Assembly (NCBI RefSeq): GCF_030936135.1
Contig: NC_082602.1
Coordinates: forward strand, 4,464,001-4,528,000
DNA: 64,000 bases
Direction: 5' to 3'
DNA from: Gavia stellata
Taxonomy: Eukaryota > Chordata > Aves > Gaviiformes > Gaviidae
Part shown: positions 58,983 to 64,000 of the stretch, one piece after another
Position numbering within the stretch: the first letter of the stretch is position 1
Layout: every line of letters starts with the position of its first letter
Position numbers and translations under genes: made by a program
The notes under the pieces: generated by a model
The model's input: only the letters and a program-made list of their open reading frames with translations
The model's database searches: none
Told to the model about the DNA's origin: nothing

Positions 58983-58990
58983 TGACGTCA
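58983..58990. promoter_or_regulatory. Perfect cAMP response element TGACGTCA
   Basis: This is the full palindromic CRE octamer, about 90 bases after the TATA/E-box pair. It is a motif match only. Confidence 0.4.
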
Positions 58991-59035
58991 CTGAAAAACT
59001 GGAAATGAAAAATGAGGTTTGTTGGGGAGAGAGTA

Positions 59036-59041
59036 AATAAA
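59036..59041 (+). terminator. Candidate distal poly(A) signal (CHST3)
   Basis: AATAAA is followed by CCTTGTTGATTTTTGC, a plausible downstream element. A minus-strand AATAAA (TTTATT at 59075-59080) faces it 34 bases away. Confidence 0.4.
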
Positions 59042-61763
59042 ACGGGTCCTTGTTGATTTTTGCTAAAAGTAAATTTTATTTGTAAGGTGTAAAATAGTGT
59101 TGATGTTTAGAAGCAGCCAGGAACTGGTCTGAATTGGTTTTTCCAGGCAATTCTTTGCCCTGGACTGACCCGATTCCACCCCGGCTGCGGCAGCGATCCC
59201 CGAGGCGCACAGGGATGACCAGATCACCCCGACAAAACAGGGAGCCCCGGCGCAGGTGCCAAGGACAGGCGACACGGTTTGTCTAGCAGAGAGCAATCCC
59301 TCACCTCGCCTCCAGAAGACAGAGAAATACCCTTTCCCCGAAGCGCAGCCTGGAGCCGCGCAGCTGGAGGGCTGCAGCCTTGCTGCTGCACCGGGGCCGT
59401 CGCAGGGCGATGTGCCGGCAACGGCTGCGGGCAGAGGGAATGTGGTGCGTGAGGCTGCTGATACCGAAGAGGACGAGCACGCTCGTCCTCGGGTTTTGCA
59501 GAGATAGCTGCTAGCCAGCCCCGCAGTCACAGAGTCTCCTTGGGAGCCATTACTCCGCAGCGAGTTTGATGGCATTTATTGTTAAGTCCTGACTCATCTG
59601 TTTATTTTCTGTGTTTTTCCCTCCCGCACTGAGGCCAGGGAGAGCTGCAGCTGGGAGACGTCTCCTTTGGTTTTACAGCAGAGATATTGTCCGTAGCGGG
59701 ATAAACAGGAGCTCGGCTGCGAGGGACGGGGGCCTTCAGGCCGTCCCGGGAGAGACAGCAGCTCTCCGGAGGAGACCGAAGGGAGGGACGTTAACATTCT
59801 TCCAGCTTGTTGAGGGCAAAGTTAAAGAGGATAAACCTGCCCTGATGCTCATGGTGGGCAGGACAAGGAGGCAGAGGCTTACGGGAGGTTCAGGCGAACG
59901 TGGGGCAGGGGCACTTGTGGCATCCTAAGGTCTTCCCACACATCACCGCCGTACCTACCCTTGGATTTATCATACTCAGAGGGATGTCTATTAGCTCTGG
60001 CTGATGTTGCATTAAACCTGATGAGGAGAGGACACCGAGACAGGTATATACTCACGCTGGCTGCGTGGCGTCTCAGAGCTGCAGAGGTGGGACAGGAGCA
60101 TCCCGCAGAGCCCCTTCCCTACGCCTCTCCCTTCCCGCTGGCCCCCTGCCATCCTTCAGGGAGCGTACGGTCCACGAGGCAAGTGCGATGAAAAGGCCAG
60201 GGAGCCTGGAGGAAGCCAGGGCGGGCCGATCGCTGCCCCCAGCCTCCCCCGGCAGAAGACAAAACCCTCTCTGAAGCTGACCAGCTCTTACTGCAGCCGT
60301 CTGTTCGCAGCCGGCCAGAGAAATACCATCAAAACAACGTATCTGCCAATGCTGAGTGCGCACCTGCACGCAGAAGGCTCCTTCCGACCACACTTTTGAG
60401 CATTCGGAGTTTCTTCCCATTCGCCTGGAGCTGGTTGCGAGGTTTTCACAAAGGTGCCTTTTACCTCTCCTGTTTGCTTTGGGCACTGTTTTTGCCACCG
60501 ACCTTCTCTTGCTTGTTGGTGCATCTTCAACTTGCTGGCCCAGAAGTTTTTTTATCCCTTTTTTGAAAGGTGGCCCTGTTCTTCTGGCGTACAACCGGAT
60601 TCCCCTGGGAATAGCCCTCATTGCCTGGGAACAACGCTGTGGAGGGCTGTCCTTGCCGGTGACGTTGTTCCGGTTTGAAGGCAAGCAGAGGACAACCAAA
60701 CCCACCGCCGGCAATGCCTGGGAAGGCTTTGCCTTTGTCCTGGAGGCAGGATGAAGGCATTTGCCTCGCGAGCAGCAGAGTTCGGGCAGGAACAAGATCT
60801 TTTTCTTTGTGGCAGGTCTGGTGCAAATATACCTGAAGGGGGAAAACATCACACCGTAGGGGAAAACAGGGGAATACTCTTGAAACAATCGATTTCTCCC
60901 AGCAGATAGTACGTGCTGTAAAATACATGCAAATACCTGGCATGGAAAGCCAAAAACTGCCTCTGGAAAAGCCAGAGCCGGGCACAAAGGTGCAAGGGAA
61001 GGGGGAGCGGGCAGTAGCACGTGGGAAGTGGCGATTCATCATCAGCCTCCCCACCTTCTAGGACTGGCCCTTTGATCCAGCTTTGCTCCAGCGGGATGAA
61101 ATGCCGGGGAAGTTGTGGAGGTAAGGCCAACCCTGCCAGGAAGGGGATGGGTTCACGCACCCCGGGTGCAAAGCAAGCCTGTCTATGTAATTTGAGGGAA
61201 GAGCTTAAATCAGGTTTTGATTGCTGAGTTCGTCCTTTTAGAAATGGAGGTGGGTTTGGTTTTTTCCAGCTTTTGCACTGAATTATCCTTTCCCAAAGGC
61301 GGCCATCGCCAGGCTATTCCAGCAGCCTCCTCGCGGATCTGTGCCCTTGTGGGTACCGGGAGAGAGGAGAGGGAGCAGACCTGGAGCGCTAATACCCTGG
61401 GGATACTTCCCAGCCTCTGGACATTCGTAGTTCCCAGATTTCCTGGCTGGAATGGATGCCTCTGTGTTTAGCAGCTCTGGAGGATTTATCTTCCCCGGAT
61501 TAATCAAAATTATTTTTCCCCCATTGGAGGTTTTAGCATCCTCCAGCCGAGTCCTGTGTAACAAAAACGCACAAACCTGTCCCCGGCTCATTTCAGCTGA
61601 GGCCGTGGGCTTTCCTACCAAGGACCTTCCCCTGCTCCCGGCTTTCTTGTCAGCTGTTCCATCCCTCCTCTCTCGGCTCTATTCCAGGCTGAAGAGTCCC
61701 CCCACGTGGAGCAGAAACACCCTTTGTCACCCTTCCTCCCCACTCCCCGAGGGGCGGGTGTCC

Positions 61764-61821
61764 GGCACCGCACGCTGGACTTGGACACCCGCGGCACCGC
61801 ACGCTGGACTTGGACACCCGT
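61764..61821 (+). repeat. 29-bp tandem duplication
   Basis: Two copies of a 29-bp unit beginning GGCACCGCACGCTGGACTTG start at 61764 and 61793. They differ only at the final base or so. Confidence 0.9.
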
Positions 61822-62299
61822 GTCCCATGTCCCCGCGGCCGAGCCGGCTGCCCCCTCTGGCGGCAACCCTCAGCCCAGGCCCTGCTTCTCCTGGGAAAAA
61901 AGATGCCAATTCCTTCGTCTGCCTCCCACCCACGAGGCTGGGGGGGAGTTTTGCTCGGAAGGGGCTTCGGCACTGGGCCGAAGGGGGTGAGGAGCAGGGG
62001 GAGCCTTCAAACCAGCACGGGAAGGGGAGCGCGGGTGCAGCTCCGCCAGCTCACAACGCCGCTGTGTGCACAGCAGCTATATTTATCCACACAGCCGGCA
62101 GCTATATTTATCTGGAATGCCACAGGAGCCTAAAGTCTTCGGGGTAATTTCCGTGCTGCGGAAGAACACGATCTGGATGTCTTTTTTACTATAAGCCTCC
62201 TTCTCTGCTCCCCGCTCCCCTTCTGCAGGGGCCTTCGCTACCTTCTCAGCCCTTCCCTGCTCCTCCTGACGTCCCACCGTCTCCACCCTGGTGATGCTG

Positions 62300-62389
62300 G
62301 GCTCTTCTTCCCTCCAGGGCTCTTCTTCCCTTCCAGGCTCTTCTTCCCTCCTGGGCTCTTGTCCCTCCCAGGCTCTTCTTCCCTCCGTC
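62300..62389 (+). repeat. About five copies of an 18-bp CTCTTCTTCCCTCC repeat
   Basis: GCTCTTC recurs at 62301, 62319, 62337, 62355 and 62372, each followed by a pyrimidine-rich stretch and a CAGG or TGGG junction. The 18-bp period makes the minus-strand frame read repeated REEEP-like peptides, which is a repeat effect. Confidence 0.85.
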
Positions 62390-62979
62390 CCTCTTGCACA
62401 GCCCTCTTTTCCCGCTGCCACTCGGAGCAGATACGTCTTCGTTTCTCTCTCCGTGGGAGCCGTTTCTCTTGGTGAAGGGCGGAGGCCATCCTCCGGCTGC
62501 ATTACTCACCCAGCCCACAGTCTGGGCCGGTTTGTGGGGTTCCCCACGAGCCCCTCCAAGCCCCAGCCGCTGAGGGCTGCGAAACGTCAAGTCTCCCGGA
62601 AAGGGCAGGAGCAGGGCACCCCTCTGCCCCCCAAAAGGGGTCACTGAACCAACGTGCGTTTAGCCAACGGTCACCAGCCGAGGTGGGCAGTCGAAGCCCG
62701 ACGTTCATGAACTTTCCAAAACAAACCCAAACCGCCTCCTTTTTTGGGTTTGGGTTTTTTTTTTTTTCTGAAGATGAGCTCACGGCTTTTTAATGCTGGG
62801 GTTCGGCAGGACGGACCGCACGCCCTCAGCATCAGCAGAGCCTCTCCTCTCGCACAGCACCCTGACCCGCTCTCCGGCTGTGCTGCCCATCGCCCTTAAA
62901 GCACCGCCCTGGGTTCCTGGCATCCTTACGGTCCCCTCCTCGCGTGGAGGGTGTATGCGGGGGGGGGACGTAAGGAAGG

Positions 62980-63333
62980 GGACAATATTCTGCACTTGGG
63001 ACCCCGCCGCTCGCCCGGGCGGAGGCCGCAGCCCGGCGGGACACCTCGCCCCGCTGTCCCCCCCTTCCCGGGGGGGGCGAGGTCTGCCGGGGGGCTCAGC
63101 CCTTGCGCAAACCCAGCCGCGCCCCGCAGCTTTACGCCTGCGGCAGCGCACCGGCCGGCAAACCCGAGCCCGCCGCCGCGAGGCGGGGCGGAGGGCGGGC
63201 GGGTGCGCGGGCGGTGGGGCCGCGGCTGCCGGAGCGGGTCCGCCCCGTCGGGCCGCCCATCGGGCGGAGCGCTGAGTCAGGGAGCGGGAGCGCGGGGGGG
63301 GGGGCTGAGGGGGGGGACAGGCGGTGCCGCACG
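62980..63333 (+). promoter_or_regulatory. AIFM2: CpG island and promoter/5' UTR of AIFM2
   Basis: This very CpG-dense sequence leads into the AIFM2 start codon and continues through exon 1 to about 63520. It contains GC boxes and an antioxidant/AP-1 type element at 63271-63279. The transcription start is not determined. Confidence 0.7.
63271..63279 (-). promoter_or_regulatory. Antioxidant response element / AP-1 motif upstream of AIFM2
   Basis: As written GCTGAGTCA; on the minus strand TGACTCAGC, which fits the ARE core TGACNNNGC bound by NRF2-small MAF and also contains the AP-1 heptamer. It lies 55 bases before the AIFM2 ATG. Confidence 0.5.
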
Positions 63334-63508
63334 ATGGGATCGCGCGTGTCCGTGGACGACTCGGTGCGGGTGGTGGTGGTCGGCGGCGGCTTCGGGGGCG
63401 CGGAGGCCGCCAGTCTGCTGAAGTCGCGGGCCGTCCCCTTCGTGCTGGTGGACGCGAGGGACGCCTTCCATCACAACGTCGCTGCCCTCCGCGCCGCCGT
63501 GGAGAGCG
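63334..63508 (+). CDS. AIFM2: AIFM2 (ferroptosis suppressor protein 1) first coding exon; gene continues beyond the window
   Basis: 58 codons plus one base, ending at donor GTAAGG (63509). The product is a flavoprotein that uses NAD(P)H to reduce ubiquinone and vitamin K at membranes and lipid droplets, stopping lipid peroxidation and ferroptosis. The start MGSRVSVD matches the human MGSQVSVE, including Gly2, the myristoylation site. [15 protein letters not shown] (12-26) is the FAD-binding beta-alpha-beta fold with GxGxxG at 17-22; Asp40 in FVLVDARD ends the second strand and would bind the ribose. [10 protein letters not shown] matches human almost exactly. The ATG has A at -3 and G at +4. 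The remaining exons (the human protein has 373 residues) lie beyond 64000. Confidence 0.95.
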
Positions 63509-64000
63509 GTAAGGGCTCCGCTGGTTTCCACCGCCTTCCCCCTGCGTGGGTCCCGGCGGGTCAGCTCTCCTGCCCCACCGGTGACCGCAGCAGCTCGGAG
63601 GTACTCGGGGCGTAAGGAGGAGCGGGGTACCGAGAGTGCCTCCTCCGCCCCAGGGACGGTGAAAGACTTGCTGTTTTCCGGCTGGAAAACAAATCCTTGG
63701 CTCTGGGAGGACCCACAGACCGCCTGTGTTAAGCTAATTGCATGTCCGCTGGGAAAACTGAGCAAAAACTACTCAGACGGTCCTTCTTTTTCTTTTATTT
63801 CGAGAGTTTAGAAGGCGACTAAACCCAGCAGCGGCTGGAAGGGGTGAATGAATGTCTTTACGTGTCTTTCTGACACAGAAATGACATTCTGACATCTCGG
63901 AATGTCTTTCTGAGGTGTCGCGCAGCTCAGCAGTGAGGCCCTGGATGACAAAACTCTGCCGGTGAGCTGCTTGGGCTTGTCTGGAATCTCACTTGGGAGA
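63509..64000 (+). other. AIFM2: Start of AIFM2 intron 1, cut by the window end
   Basis: This follows the GTAAGG donor. No second exon is seen. TGTCTTTCTGA-type phrases recur at about 63862-63915 (imperfect repeats). Confidence 0.7.

Larger units (their letters stand above)
53720..59041 (+). other. CHST3: CHST3 3' UTR and downstream region (end uncertain)
   Basis: AATAAA hexamers occur at 55086, 55761, 56603 and 59036. The human CHST3 3' UTR is several kilobases long, so any of these may be used. The last, at 59036-59041, is followed by T/G-rich sequence and has the best context. A T-run lies at 54281-54293. No coding exon is visible; the open frames in this GC-rich part are unsupported. Confidence 0.45.
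59042..62980. other. Intergenic between CHST3 and AIFM2, no gene supported
   Basis: No exon can be identified. Simple structures are a 29-bp duplication (61764-61821), an 18-bp pyrimidine-rich tandem repeat (62300-62389), a repeated AGCTATATTTATC near 62071-62111, and a T-run at about 62755-62769. A 315-codon minus-strand frame (60073-61020) is described as a finding but not called a gene. Confidence 0.55.

Noticed and set aside
62083-62502. 139-codon minus-strand frame with REEEP repeats
   Set aside because: The acidic/basic repeat is explained by the 18-bp tandem DNA repeat.

Overview
The window is nuclear DNA from a vertebrate, almost certainly a bird. The evidence is interrupted genes with GT-AG introns, two CR1 LINE fragments of the avian type, CpG-island promoters, and a prosaposin gene whose 15 coding exons join without a frame error into 518 codons, the length I recall for chicken prosaposin. 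The species cannot be named from this sequence.

Layout, left to right. (1) 1-3.4 kb: no complete gene. A minus-strand exon at 2840-2900 encodes a start codon and a signal peptide and ends at a strong donor in phase 1. It is the first coding exon of a secreted or membrane protein whose remaining exons lie outside the window; VSIR (VISTA) is the best guess. (2) About 3.8-29.5 kb: PSAP, minus strand, complete. All coding exons were placed to the base, including a 9-nt microexon (Lys-Asp-Gln) in the saposin B region. The 3' UTR is about 2.3 kb, intron 1 about 11 kb, and intron 12 holds a 28-bp minisatellite. The promoter is a CpG island with NRF1, YY1 and TATA-like motifs. (3) 29.7-45 kb: intergenic, with one fairly fresh CR1 copy and one decayed CR1 next to the following promoter. 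(4) 45.2-about 59 kb: CHST3, plus strand: a CpG island with a likely non-coding first exon, two coding exons giving 455 codons, then a long 3' UTR whose end is not certain. (5) 59-63 kb: intergenic, with short tandem repeats and one long orphan open frame. (6) 63.0-64 kb: promoter and first coding exon of AIFM2 (FSP1), plus strand, cut off by the window end.

The genes do not form one pathway. PSAP makes the lysosomal sphingolipid activators saposins A-D. CHST3 is a Golgi chondroitin 6-O-sulfotransferase. AIFM2 is a membrane-associated ubiquinone/vitamin K reductase that blocks ferroptosis. Base composition rises from AT-leaning in the PSAP introns to strongly GC-rich beyond 45 kb, and that GC richness produces many long but meaningless open frames there.

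No wholly new system was found. The most interesting items are the PSAP microexon with a tandem duplication just downstream of it, a 63-nt in-phase candidate cassette exon in the next intron, the near-perfect minisatellite, a hairpin next to the exon 3 donor, an antioxidant response element 55 bp upstream of the AIFM2 start codon, and a gene order (PSAP-CHST3-AIFM2) unlike that of human chromosome 10.
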